A stretch of 64,000 nt of DNA from Anthostomella pinea. Taxonomy: Eukaryota; Ascomycota; Sordariomycetes; Xylariales; Xylariaceae. The notes beneath the pieces were generated by a model that made no database searches, was not told the DNA's origin, and was given only the letters and a program-made list of their open reading frames with translations. The stretch's first letter is position 1; every line of letters begins with the position of its first letter. The translations under genes were made by a program, and so were the position numbers. The DNA is taken from contig CAUWAG010000012.1 of NCBI GenBank assembly GCA_963556695.1, positions 3,658,001-3,722,000 on the forward strand, in the 5' to 3' direction. Below, piece by piece: positions 1 through 10,635 of the stretch.

Positions 1-149
1 TTACGCTGCTGCTCTGGTATCACTGTATCAGACCCTCTGGACAAGTGACATATCACCTCAAGAAAGCAAGGGAGCTGATGTTGGGTTCTGTTGGCAGTTC
101 TTTCTTTTCGCATAGTGTATTTGGAAGAAAGCGATGAGCTAGGTGAGGT

Positions 150-1047
150 GATGGGTGCGACCTTACAGCAATGCCACTCCAAGGGAAGAAGAAAAAACTC
201 ATGGACGAGACCTACGGAGGCGGAAGTCGACCACATCGGGCCAGAGTTCGAAGGGCATGGGATGACCAGTTCAAGGGGTTTCCCACCAAGCCTCTGGTGT
301 TGATGTTCACGGTCGGGGGGTAAGCGAATCGACTCTTCTCTTCTACCATGGGATCCTCGAAGCAGTAGGTATTGACTCGTTGGCTACCTAGGATGACCTA
401 CAAGCAAGCGGCAGCGAAAACAGGTGAATACTTCGCGATCGGCGTTTACGTAGCGCACCCGCAATCCCGCGGCAGTATCGTGAGTCCAATCCCAGTCACC
501 ACAAACACCTCATGCCCGACTCAACGCAACAGTCACTGACACCCCCAAGCACATCACCGTTCCGAGTATAGATGATAAACTCGACTTCGTCACAGGCTTC
601 CTATCCGACGAGCACGAAAACGACATAAAGTTGCACCTCTGGGCATACAAAAAGCAACGCGAGATAATACATCGGATGCAGACATAACGCGGCCACATAC
701 ACGACCGCAGCCCAGATTTCGCTTCTACACCCACTGCATCCTACCCAGCCGGACCCGCCGACAAAGCGCCGTGGCCGAGACCCAGTACGCACCCGAAGAC
801 GACGCGCCGATCGAGAAATGGGTGCGCGAGCATGTTACTGCATGCTGGCAAGGGCTGGGCACCTGCAAAATGGCACCAGAAGAGAACATGGGGGTCGTTG
901 ATGAGAACTTGAGCGTGTATGGCGTACAGGAGTTGAAGATTGCGGACCTTGGTATTGCGCCAGTCAACGTGTCGGCGAATAGGATGAATACGGCGCTGGT
1001 GATTGGGGAGAAGGCTGCCGATATCTTCACACGGGACTGGGTCTGCA
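150..1047 (+). pseudogene. GMC-family alcohol oxidase remnant (C-terminal half)
   Basis: Successive reading frames match fungal FAD-dependent alcohol (methanol) oxidases of the GMC family, which oxidise short primary alcohols in peroxisomes. About 240-330 reads like the family's W-D-x-x-F-K...KPLVLM segment. About 391-480 gives TGEYFAIGVYVAHPQSRGS, the substrate-domain PxSRG motif. About 516-686 gives the IDDKLDFVTGFLSDEHE segment. From 771 comes the C-terminal GMC block with GTCKM, VYGVQELKIADLGIAP and IGEKAAD. The pieces lie in at least three frames, with an in-frame TAA near 687 and a frame change near 770. No ATG-to-stop model is possible, so this is a relic, and its 5' part probably lies beyond the window edge. 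Family assignment is confident; how it was broken is inferred. Confidence 0.8.
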
Positions 1048-1690
1048 GCCGAGCGAGGCCTAGACACGACGACGCGATGAGGAGCCCGGTGCAGTATTTG
1101 TCGGTGGTTCTTGAATTTGATGCCTGTCCTGATTCTACTTGCTGCTACGTCTGAAAGACTGATCCGCTACGAGAGCGTCATACTGTTGGTACCATATCGA
1201 ATGCTAACAACCGTGCTCTCGAGTCTGCACATAATCTTGGACAAAGATCGCGCGCAGTAGGAGGCGCGTTAAGCTGCACCGACTATCTGCTCGCCACTGA
1301 CGATGTGGCTGCGGTACTCGAGGCACGCTCCTCTGCCTCTCGGAGCCTCCCGTCCTTTGCTTCCACTTCCCGACGCCTGGACACACTCATGATGCCGATG
1401 CCATGTAGCAGAAATTCGATGACTTCGGAATGGGCTTCGCTGGCTTTGAGATAATGAAGACGTGGGTACATCGACGCCTTGGTCTGGTTCGTCGTGCTGC
1501 GAGGTCTTGATGATATCTTCACCTCCTGTCATTGCTCGTCTCTACCGTTCAGGACCAACCGGTGTCAGTTAAATTGGTTACAATCACGATGACGCCAAAT
1601 TCCAGATGTAGAACATCCCGACACCCGTTGGGCTAGATCCGCCGTTCTCCCGAGTGCTGAGCCTACTAGACTGACGGGATGAACTAGGAG
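1048..1690. other. intergenic, no gene recognised
   Basis: Only short overlapping frames on both strands without family motifs. It separates the oxidase relic from the convergent rhodopsin-domain gene. I see no repeat or RNA gene. Confidence 0.5.
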
Positions 1691-2948
1691 TCAGCGGTCA
1701 GTCCACGGCCACCTGTAGGCTCTGTTCCCTCTACTGCCAATATATCGGCTCCGTGGTGAACGGTGCGAGGACACTCGTCTACTGGGGAGTGAAGTAGACT
1801 TATTGAAGCCGAGTCGCGGACCACAGCGCACGTAGTAATATAACTGCGGCATCGACGGAAGGCAGCCAACCATGATGACGCTGGCCATCTCTGATATGGT
1901 TCGATCGGCATCCCACCAGTCAGCCCAATAGAATGTGCACCAGTGGCTGAGTACGCGGACTTACATGAGCAACTGGCTCTGCGTGGCTAGCCACGCGAAG
2001 TCCTCGTCGAGGGCTGAACGAATGCGCAGGTAGAGACCGGCTGCACCAACGACGCATGCGCTATAGAGATGTCAGCGATCCCATCTTGGTCATTCACCGG
2101 TAAGCCATGTGTTAAGTCACTCACAGAGCGCCAACACCAAACACAGCATAAGCTTCTTCTAACTTACGCCTCACCGGCATCTGCAGCTTCCAAATAGCCC
2201 ACGCCGGCAGGGCCAAAGCAAAAACATCCGAGAAGAAGTTCGCCGTCCCCGGGCCGACATTGGCTAAAAACACGCGCTCAATGACGCCGTCTTCCACATT
2301 ATACAGGCAGTGGCCGGGAACCCGGGGGTCCAAGATGCGCTCGCGCGGCCAGCACGAGAACACGTGGATGGAGCACTCGGCGGTATAGAAGAGCGAATTG
2401 GCCGCGATGGATACCACTATCGCCCAGTAGACGCGGTCCCGGGCGCCCGTGGTGAAGATGCGCTTTATCTGCAGCAGGACGGAGAGCTTGGCGGCCAGCG
2501 TGGTGGGGGCGTAGATGCAGGATAGGATGTTGATGTAGTACGTGATGTTCACGAACTGGGCGACAGTGACGTCCCGCTGATGCTGCGAGAGCCCCTCGCG
2601 AGAGGCGGGGATTAGGATGCCCGTGTAGGCGACGAGACCGACCCAGGCGAGGTAGCTGAGCCAATCTTCGGCGTGGTGTTTGGGGTGGAAATAGGTCCTG
2701 GCGAAGGCGCGGGCGGAAACGAAGAGTGTGGACACGGGGATGACTAGAGTCACCGTCCCAATGACGACAGGCATGAGCGAGGCTGTGCTCACCGTGGTGG
2801 CCTTGAGAGCTCCTGGTTGGTTTAAAGAAGCATTCGTGACGGAGTCGGTGTTGTTCTGGGACACGATGTTCACATCCGGGCTTTGGTCTCGGGCAGTCGC
2901 GGGACACTCAATTATTGATTTGAGAAGCAAAAGTAGAGAAAGTGACAT
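1691..2948 (-). CDS. rhodopsin-domain (PTH11/SAT4-like) integral membrane protein, 3 exons, joint of exon 3 unresolved
   Basis: Multi-pass fungal membrane protein of the 'rhodopsin domain' family, often grouped with PTH11-like receptors. The first ATG is at 2948; the open frame upstream of it has only a GTG. Exon 1 (2948-2125) has a hydrophobic N-terminus, a Ser/Thr/Asn-rich loop and several membrane helices, with family signatures around HAEDWLSYLAWVGL, YINILSCIYAPTTLAAKLS, GTANFFSDVFALALPAWAIW and QMPVRRKLE. A GTGAGT donor and TATAG acceptor join exon 2 (2060-1965), which continues the last helices (ALACVVGAAGLYLRIRSALD). Exon 3 encodes the conserved E-M-A-S-V-I-M-V-G-C-L-P-S helix and a basic tail ending at 1691. 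The only canonical intron (1964-1891) leaves exon 3 one base out of frame. Either a non-canonical splice is used or the gene has a recent frameshift. Ligand and role cannot be inferred. Confidence 0.7.
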
Positions 2949-3447
2949 AGAAAGACTGCTAGCACGGGTGATGCCTGGATATAAGATCAAGAACACCTAA
3001 TGGTGGGTTGTATTCTGTGCCAATCCTCCTGTCGGCTCTGCCGCCCCCATGTTCCATCAGTTGGTCGAACATAGCATCCATTCCAAAAGTCATACGCATT
3101 CTGGTTTAGAGGCCCGACCTCGGGCTCGAAGTCAACCTTGGTCAGAGGCTCAAGCTCAGATCAGGCGTCGTCGGACGACGAACGCCTCTAAAGGATGTGT
3201 AGAGTACGCGTTGTCGATGAACCACGGCCGCACGCACCAATAGCATATTCTGTGTGATGGATGACGATTCTCGGGACCGGTCAGTCGATCGAGTCGTCCA
3301 CGAGCTCTGACCTCAGGCTCGAGCTTGGAAGCCGCCAACACTCTTCTCAAATCTTCCCCCACAACTCGAGCAGGCGTCGGTGCGAGGTACAATAACCCAA
3401 CATGAGTCTGCACATGGGTGCCCAGTTGAGACCTTACCACACCACGT
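2949..3447. other. intergenic
   Basis: Upstream region of the rhodopsin-domain gene and downstream flank of the large unknown gene. No conserved coding signal on either strand. Confidence 0.4.
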
Positions 3448-3535
3448 TGTGCCCGGAATAAACACTTTGGAATAAGCAGTTCTCACTTTACAGCACGCTT
3501 GGTTGCTTATTCCAGGGCGCTTATTCCAAACAAAG
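3448..3535. repeat. palindromic repeat, copy 1 (GGAATAAGCA arms)
   Basis: Left arm carries GGAATAAACAC and TGGAATAAGCA a few bases apart. The right arm carries TGCTTATTCCA and GCGCTTATTCCA. About 35 bp of unrelated loop lies between. The same doubled 10-bp unit in inverted orientation occurs in two introns of the adjacent gene (7003-7068 and 7352-7432). This copy sits about 80 bp beyond that gene's stop codon. Confidence 0.75.
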
Positions 3536-3611
3536 TGGCTGTTCGTAGGTATCATTTCTTGTTAATAATAAGGCGATACGGAGACGTTTGTGGGTTCAGT
3601 GTACATAGTCT

Positions 3612-6600
3612 CTAAGAACCAGACTTCGCCCCAATCGCCACCATCTTGCTCTCTCGCTCCAGCAGTCTCTTGGTAGGACAGCTCTCCAGACGATTCGAAC
3701 GACACTCGATCAGTTCCACCGTCACCCGCTTGAAGTTCCTTCCCAAATCCTCACACGCGAAGCCGGGGTTGAGAGCCTTGACGAAGACGCGCATCGTATC
3801 GGCAGGGACCTTGATGATGTTGCACACGTCCTCGAATGACAGATCTCTCTGCATGGCGTCGACGAACTGCGGCTTCAGCGATGACTTGAAGCGTGTGAAG
3901 TCGTATGTGGTCGCGACAGCAGTGTTGGTCTCTGCTGCTACTTCCACTGAGTCCGTGGCAGATTCGAGTTTCTCTCCAGTCAGGACTTCGTGAACGAGGG
4001 CCTCATCGAGAGGTTCGATATTGTCACCGAACTGGCTCCCTTTGCCGACCTGCCACGGGACACGATTTTTCTCGGCGTCGCTGTGGACCTGTTTGGTCAG
4101 CTGCGCCTCAGGAGCTTTGCCTGCTAGGTCGGCCTCCAGTAGACTCTTGTACACCGCAATGTTCTGGATCTTCAGCTTCTCCGGATCAATTTTCCAGAGA
4201 GCGGCGATCTCGGCATGTTTCGCGATGATTTCCTCGCATCCCTCCTTCACCTTCTCCCAATCACAGTCCGCGCACGCTTCCGATATTCCAGCCTTGAGTT
4301 CACCGAAGGTAGCCGAGCGCTTGGTGTACACGCTGGCCGCAACAAGGTCGTCGTTGAGACGTCGTTCGCCGCCGTTGGCGAAGTGTTGAAGATACCGTAT
4401 CATGCTTGTGTAGCTCCGAGTCTGTTTTGCCAGCTTCGATGGAAGGCGGTCTAGAAGTCTCGATGCCATAGCTGCCATGCCGACGTCGCCGCCGCCCGAA
4501 AGCATGCGCATCATTATGGTGATGATTGTTCGAGAATGTTCAAGTTGAATGTTTCGGAGCTTGCAGAACTTGATCAGTTCATCAACACGGTTTGCTTTGA
4601 TGCTCTGAACATCCTCGGCCTTGGTGACTACGCGCACGATGGCCCCGTCGAGCAGCTTTTCCAGGTTGCCGTGAAATTGCTTCAGGGGCCAGCCCGTATA
4701 AGGATACAAGGCGACAGCTTTTTCGTACCAAAACCACTGAGCATGGGTGGCGGGAATATCCCACTGAGGATTCAGGCCGAATAGCTGCCAGACCATGCTT
4801 AGTGGACGCACCCCAGAGCCAGCCATGGTCAGCAGATTGCCGAAGAGCCCACGCATCAACCTTGTTACGGTATCCTCGGCCTCTTCTGAAACGACGGTGT
4901 GGGTTGTCCTCATAGCTGCCAGCTTCGACATGGCTGTCATGAGGAGAGCGCTCATGAGGCGGCCGGTCTCTGAGCTACCAGGGTGGAAGTCGTGCTCCCT
5001 TGATGCCACTGCTTGAGAGAGTGTCTCTCTCATGAGGATTCGTAGCGCAGCAATGTGGGCTTCGTTGCACTTTTCCATCCATCTCACAGTGTAAGGGTTC
5101 GTCAGGTTGACGAACTCGTCCCAGCAGACCCATGCCAACATCGAGCCGCTGTCAGAACCCCCACGGAAGCTGCTCAAGTACGGTAGTGCCAGAGTCGGAC
5201 GCGTAGGTCCGGACAAGCTTTTCAGTGGACCGTCATGGCTGCTCTGGGATTGCTCGATGATTATACCAGCATCAAAGCCTTCTAGGTGAAGGACTCTCGA
5301 GTCAAGATTGCAACAGGCACTGTCGGTGTCAGTATGTCACGCCTGTACTAAGAGCAGACGGATACGGAGACTCTTGGGGGCTCAGTGTATTTATGTTAAT
5401 AAAGGGGGAGGTGGGTATCACGTACCTTGCATCGACAGTGGACTGTTCCAAGTTGCCCAAGAGCTCGGCGTACTGTGCCGTCTCAATGTTCAACAGCATC
5501 ACGCCCATATCAGCCGCATGCGTCTCAAGATACCCTGCCATGGTTTCGAAAGTCATGGACTTGGCTGCCTCAACGTTAACCTGGATCTGCGTTTGACGGG
5601 CTAGCCGCTTTAGATCATGTGTCCGCTTCGAGCTCGTCTGGGCAGACATCATGTTGGCTAAGCTGGAGATTGCCGCCTCTAGGGCCTTTTGTATCTCTTT
5701 TGTTGATTTTCTCAGCTCTCCTAGCAGTCTGTTCTTCTTGGTGACCGATGTTGCGTCGCCAGTTCTATGCTCGGTGGTCAAGAACTTGATGTAGGCCTTC
5801 CTGAGCGGCGTGACCTTGTCGGAGACCTTTGCCGAGAGTGTACCGACCAAGGCTTTAGATAGTTCCTGCAGGTCATTCTGGCTCAACAGCACTTGAAGCT
5901 GCGGGACAGACGCAGTAATATCATGTTCTAGCTTGCGAATTTGGTCGACGGAAAGATCCTGGAACAGTCCCTGCAGGTCTGCAGGTCGGACAAACTGGCC
6001 CGAGGCCGGGAGAAGGATTCTGTTCACTTCATCGAGGCTCACCACCCGCCCAATCTTCGGCTCTAGCATGTTTTCCACGCCAGCGGACTCCAATATAGAC
6101 GTCACGTCTGAGCCGAAAGCGAGCCTGGACGTATCGAGATGAGCTTGGTTGGCAATGCCTCTGTAGAAGTAGAACTTTTCCGAAACCTGCACCAGTACCA
6201 GGGACTGCGGTCCAGAAAGTGCCGTCACTGCGTTTATATTGGCCGAGTTCAACAGCGATAAGACACCGTCAGTGCTGGTGGGAGTCTCTTCCGGTCTGAG
6301 TTGTACGATGAACAGCGCATTGATCCGGTAGCAAGTTGCAAGATTGCGTGCATTGTCTGTCATACGATCATCGACGACTATCACAACATGCTTGAGCTTC
6401 TCGTAGTAGTCGCGGAGCGCTTGATCGTCAACGACTGGAGAATTCAACGGAACTGTTCCGGTTGCCAACAGGACCGGGCCTTCGAGCATCGAGCCGAGAA
6501 TACATGGCAGCACCACAGAGGAGAGTTCATGTTTCGTGCCCGAGTCCTGGCCCTGCACTTGGAATTCGATGCCAGTACCGAATCGTATCAGCTGGGATCT

Positions 6601-8307
6601 CTCGGAATCCAGAAACGGAGGTAGGGTGGTTGAATGCGTCATGAACACTGCACTGTCTTTGGCGAGGCCTCTTGAGCTCTTATTGCTGTCCTCTTGAGCT
6701 GCCTCTACCGCTGTGTCCTCACTCGTGGGCGCGGTGATGGCGGCTGGGCCAGTGAAGCCCGTGAAATTGGCATACTGAATGGCTTCAGGGAAACAAGGAC
6801 TGACCAGCCTGCTACCATCGCACTGCAGATTGCGGTCTGTGGTTGCTGTCGGCAATATCGAGCACATCAGGGAGTCCCCATCAGGCTTTACCACCATTGG
6901 GCAGCAGATTGTGGCATCTCCGATCGTTGCGGCGTCCAAAGGCACGGGAATGATATACAGGACCTGCCACATAGTTAGAATAGTGCCGCAATGATATAAT
7001 ACTTCAAAATAAGCACCCAGGAATAAGCAAGTATCGCGCGAAACACTTTCGACACTGCTTATTCCAACTCCACAATTCACGACTTACCTTATCAATGTGG
7101 TCTGCAACCATCAATGCAGGGTTGGTTCCCAGGAATCTAGTGATCTGGGTCTTCCGGTAGCCAGATATGAAGACGCAGATCTCCTTTTTCGTGAGAGAGT
7201 CCTTGTTGATCCTGATGTATTGCAAGAGATCATTGCTCGCTCCGATGATATCACCACTATGGGATACGCCGGCCAAAGTTTCTTGCGCATTATAGCAACT
7301 GCGTGTATGTTAGTATACCTGTCTGGCACCACTCATGGGTAAATTTTACATCCGGAATAAGCACACTGCAATAAGCACTCATATTTCCACATAGAGCTCT
7401 TGTTGCTTATTCCAAGGTGCTTGTTCCAGACGTAGTGAGGTATTTGACTGAGAACGTCGGGGGTGGATGGCAAGGGGGACGGGGGTCTAATACGTACGAC
7501 GTGTTGTATGACGCATCCGCAAGGCAGAAGTCGTAGTAGGTAGGATATCTCTCGGAGACTGCCAGGATGGTGACTTTGCCCGACACTATGGGGATGCTGA
7601 ATGTCGAAGTCGGTGCTTGCAAGATCTGAAACTCTGCAAAAGCGCCCAGCTGAGAGGTGAAGTTAGCCATTCGCTTCAGGAGGACCTCGCCCATCTGGCC
7701 CAAGTCGACGGCATTGAAGAAGAAGTCTTCAGGGTAGGAAGAAATGTCGATGTCGTCGATGCCATGTTCGGTGCGGCAAAGGAGGATGCGCTCAGGACTG
7801 AACGGATGAGCAGAGCCGACGGGAAGAGGCTCCAGGATCTCTCGAATGCGAGCCTTTGACGTGGCCAGAGGATCGAAGAAGGTTTTCCGGACCTTGTCCA
7901 TGTTTGCCGAATACCGTCCTGATCGCCGGATGGTTGCGAACAATGCTGGAGGGATAGAGGGAATCGAGTTCCAGGGCAGGGTGTTCACTGCATTTGGCTC
8001 AAACGCTGGAAGAGCAAGAAAGCGATGCGTTTGTGAGCCGCAGCAACAAGTAGTTAGTTGGTCAAAGTCTTGAATTAGGGCGGATGACAATGGGCGCTGT
8101 CGTCTGTGGGATCTGAGAAGTACTTGTAGTCTCCGGGGAGGTGTTTGGTGAGTCGCACGCCGTGATGCAGGTGAGTCAGGCCGGCCAAGACAGGAGATGT
8201 GGGGCAACGCTGAGCCACCCAACAACCAACGTGAACCTTCCTTGGAACCTTAAGGTAAGAAAGGCCGGGCACCTGCAGCTTGGCTGATGACTCGTACTTG
8301 CCATCAC
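3612..8307 (-). CDS. large multi-exon protein of unknown function (about 1,390 residues)
   Basis: Five exons join in frame on the minus strand. They are 8307-8089, 8005-7498, 7298-7088, 6963-5426 and 5319-3612, with introns of 83, 199, 124 and 106 bp. The first intron has a weak GTCATC donor. The others have GTACGT or GTAAGT donors and CTAAC/CTGAC branch sites. The true start lies upstream: no ATG opens the first listed exon, and a candidate ATG at 8413 does not join in phase. I recognise no domain. The N-terminal part has SAKLQVPGLSYLKVP and a HLHHGVRL stretch. The middle (about residues 580-700) is charged and helical, probably coiled coil. The C-terminal 570 residues are mostly helical, with a W-rich stretch (LAWVCWDEFV, HAQWFWYEKAVALYPY). 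There is no signal peptide or clear membrane segment. The whole frame is intact and has coding-like composition, so it is probably a real fungal-specific gene. Confidence 0.7.
7003..7068. repeat. palindromic repeat, copy 2, inside an intron
   Basis: Left arm AAATAAGCACCCAGGAATAAGCA (two near-copies of the unit) and right arm TGCTTATTCCA flank a loop of about 28 bp. It occupies most of the 124-bp intron 6964-7087 of the large unknown gene and leaves the splice sites outside the repeat. Confidence 0.75.
7352..7432. repeat. palindromic repeat, copy 3, inside an intron
   Basis: Left arm CCGGAATAAGCAC then GCAATAAGCAC; right arm TGCTTATTCCA then GTGCTTGTTCC. It lies in the centre of the 199-bp intron 7299-7497 of the large unknown gene. 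That intron is longer than the gene's other introns by roughly the size of the element. Confidence 0.75.
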
Positions 8308-8639
8308 CTGCAATCACTCTTTCTAGGGTACGCTGTCAAGTTGGTGGACAGACTATAATATGTAAGGAAGGTTCGAATACTTCGTACTCCAGTCCCACCA
8401 GTAACTGTGACATTTAGGAATGGTCTGTATCGGAAGAGAAATAAGGGAGAGCTGACGGGGTAACCGTCCTACTTAAATAGGTGGGAAAGTGACCTCTGAC
8501 AGCTAACATGTGATTCCACAGGACGACATGATATCTGACAGTAACTCAATCTACATAGCTGTTTGTATTATCCCACCATGATTGACCGGCGTCGCCCGTT
8601 TCTTTGACGCTTGATCCGGGTGTCTGAATACTCTCCGCT
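8308..8639. other. 5' flank of the large unknown gene
   Basis: Probably holds the unresolved first exon. An ATG at 8413 (minus strand) begins MSQLLVGLEYEVFEPSLHII before a stop, a plausible short N-terminus, but its phase does not fit the next acceptor at 8308. The remainder is non-coding. Confidence 0.35.
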
Positions 8640-9740
8640 TGCATCGAGACGGACCTCGCTGGCGCTCCATTGCAGAACTCGAGGTCGACACAACCTCATT
8701 GGTGCTGTGGTTGCCCCCGCTTCCCGTCTGGGGGGTTCCATCAGCCTTGTGTTTCTTTTTTCGGGCTCTCCTCCTCGGACCGTGGTGCCGTGGAACTGGG
8801 TGACTTTGTGGACAGCCAGGGTGTTTCTGGCGTTTTCTACCAGCACCCGAAGTTCGGCGACGTAGAAACTCCCTTCACGTGGTACTGCCGCCTCTCGAGT
8901 TGTCGTAAGGGAAACCACCCACCGATAGTGGTCAGAATTCGCTTCGTTGTGGCAAAACTGGGGATACCGGCTCCCACATACCCCGTTCGCTGGGCCAAGG
9001 TCGAGCCCAGGGAAATCGATGACCTCGCCGTCGACCGTGAGATTCACAACAAGGTACCAATCTGCTCTAGGCATAGGTATAGGAAGAGTCTGGTGCTTCT
9101 CAAAGGCCATGGGTGACTTCACTTGGCACCTTTGATTTCACGATGTTCCACAGCAGTGCCTGGGCCGATGTTACGCCGTGGACCAGCCGGCAGGTCTCGT
9201 CGTCGTTGTGAGTGCGGCTATGAACCGACTTCACCCAGCCGAATGCTCCAGCATCGCGTGCTCCGCCACTATATCCATGCATTGCCATCGTACCCGGATC
9301 GTGCCGCCGTGCTTTGCGCACCTTTCGAACCTGCGTACGGGAAGTTTCATCCAGCGATCGGAGGACTCTTTTCGGAGTTGGTGAAGTTGCGCACAACCAG
9401 CCCACGGAATTGACCGGCCTCGTTGTATAGCATGGCTTCTTCATTGGCGGAGATGATATGCTGCCATTCTCTGCGCTCGATGTGCTGTAACTTGGGTTCT
9501 CTGAGGTAAGCTGGCGCGCCAGCCTTGATGCTTCTCTCTTTCAGCCATGCTTTCCCATTTGCCAATGTTGTTCGGATTCTCGGACGCCCATGTGCCGGGT
9601 TGGGGCAGGGCTTCTTTTGCTTGGACGCGAACTTTCGGGATGCTGTCCAAGCAGTCCGCTGTCCGTTTTTTGCGTTCCACTCGATGTCAATAGCGCTCTT
9701 CGGGTCGTGTGTTGCTGCTTTGCCCGCGGGATTTTTGGAA
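8640..9740 (-). pseudogene. decayed member of an unnamed fungal protein family
   Basis: Three minus-strand frames read as consecutive parts of one protein. About 9740-9370 encodes a Lys-rich N-terminus followed by KLQHIERREWQHIISANEEA and GLVVRNF. About 9370-9110 encodes KVRKARRHDPGTMAMHGYSG, then W-V-K-S-V-H-S-R-T-H-N-D-D-E and SAQALLWNIVKSKVPSEV. About 9110-8740 encodes the GEVIDFPGLDLGPANGVCG segment, YRWVVSLTTTR and SFYVAELRVLVENARNTLAV. I recall this order of motifs from uncharacterised fungal proteins but cannot name a function. Single-base frame changes near 9370 and 9110 disrupt it, and no intron consensus explains them. The last 40 or so residues are low-complexity and uncertain. Confidence 0.6.
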
Positions 9741-10635
9741 GTGGCCCTCTCGGAATGCTCAACCGCACAGGGCGCGTACTGTTACCCGACGGACGAGGCA
9801 TGGATGAGTATACGTCGTATGGTACTCAGCTGTCGAATATTGATGGTGAATTCTTTGGATCGTAAGCACGATCTTGTCCGTGGTCTTTCCACTCAGCAGC
9901 AATCTGAAGGCCTGCTCCGCGTGTTGAACCGGGTAAGTCTGGACAGGGTACGAGGGACTAAGAACACCAGATGTCATACTGATCTCCATTTACTTTATTA
10001 TTAAGCCCTTCGACCGCAAGGGAAGGGCCAAAACCAAATACTCTAATATACGACAAAAAGCAGAGCCCCCGTACTGTACGCTGAGTCTAACAGCTCTTGG
10101 GGCTGTTCCAGCATCGTACGTGAAGCGGCTCTGGGGCGTATCTAAGCCTAAGCCTAACCCTAAGACACCTTTGGTAGAACCGCTTTTTTTCCTTGAAGGG
10201 TGTGCCGTATTCTTCCAGGGGTGAGCGTCTGCCGGGACCAGGCAGAACGGCGTCAAAATCCGCCGCGGTCCCGACCACACGATCACATCACCAGTAACTC
10301 GCTCGGACCGCGGACAATTCTGACGCCGTTCTGCTAGGGTAGATATGTACGCGAGCTGAATATCTTACTCATCGCCGGCGGCCGTATTCAGAGAGGGGTT
10401 GCCCAATCAGGACGTGGACGACTGCGGTGTGCATGTATCAATCGTGGAGTTCTCTGCAATTGGAAATATGCCGATGAGCCTGTCGACCAAGATCAGCTCC
10501 TACCTCGATTGACCTCTCTACAAATCTTCCCTTATCATAAAGTCTGTAGCCTAGCCCCTACTACGATATCCCGCTAAAAGTCGCCCTGCTTGACAGAACC
10601 TACGAACAAACTCATCACGCAGTCTTTGCTTCACC
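9741..10635. other. intergenic region upstream of the P450 gene
   Basis: No convincing coding sequence. It contains the short telomere-like tract at 10142-10164. The region just before 10636 should include the P450 promoter and leader; I cannot point to specific elements. Confidence 0.4.
10142..10164 (-). repeat. short interstitial telomere-like tract
   Basis: The plus strand reads CTAAGCCTAAGCCTAACC then CTAAG. On the minus strand this is about four tandem units of the fungal telomere hexamer TTAGGG, two of them as TTAGGC. It is too short and degenerate to be a telomere. Confidence 0.5.

Noticed and set aside
3646..5016. Plus-strand frames across the large unknown gene
   Set aside because: They mirror the intact minus-strand exons and lack motifs or splice signals.
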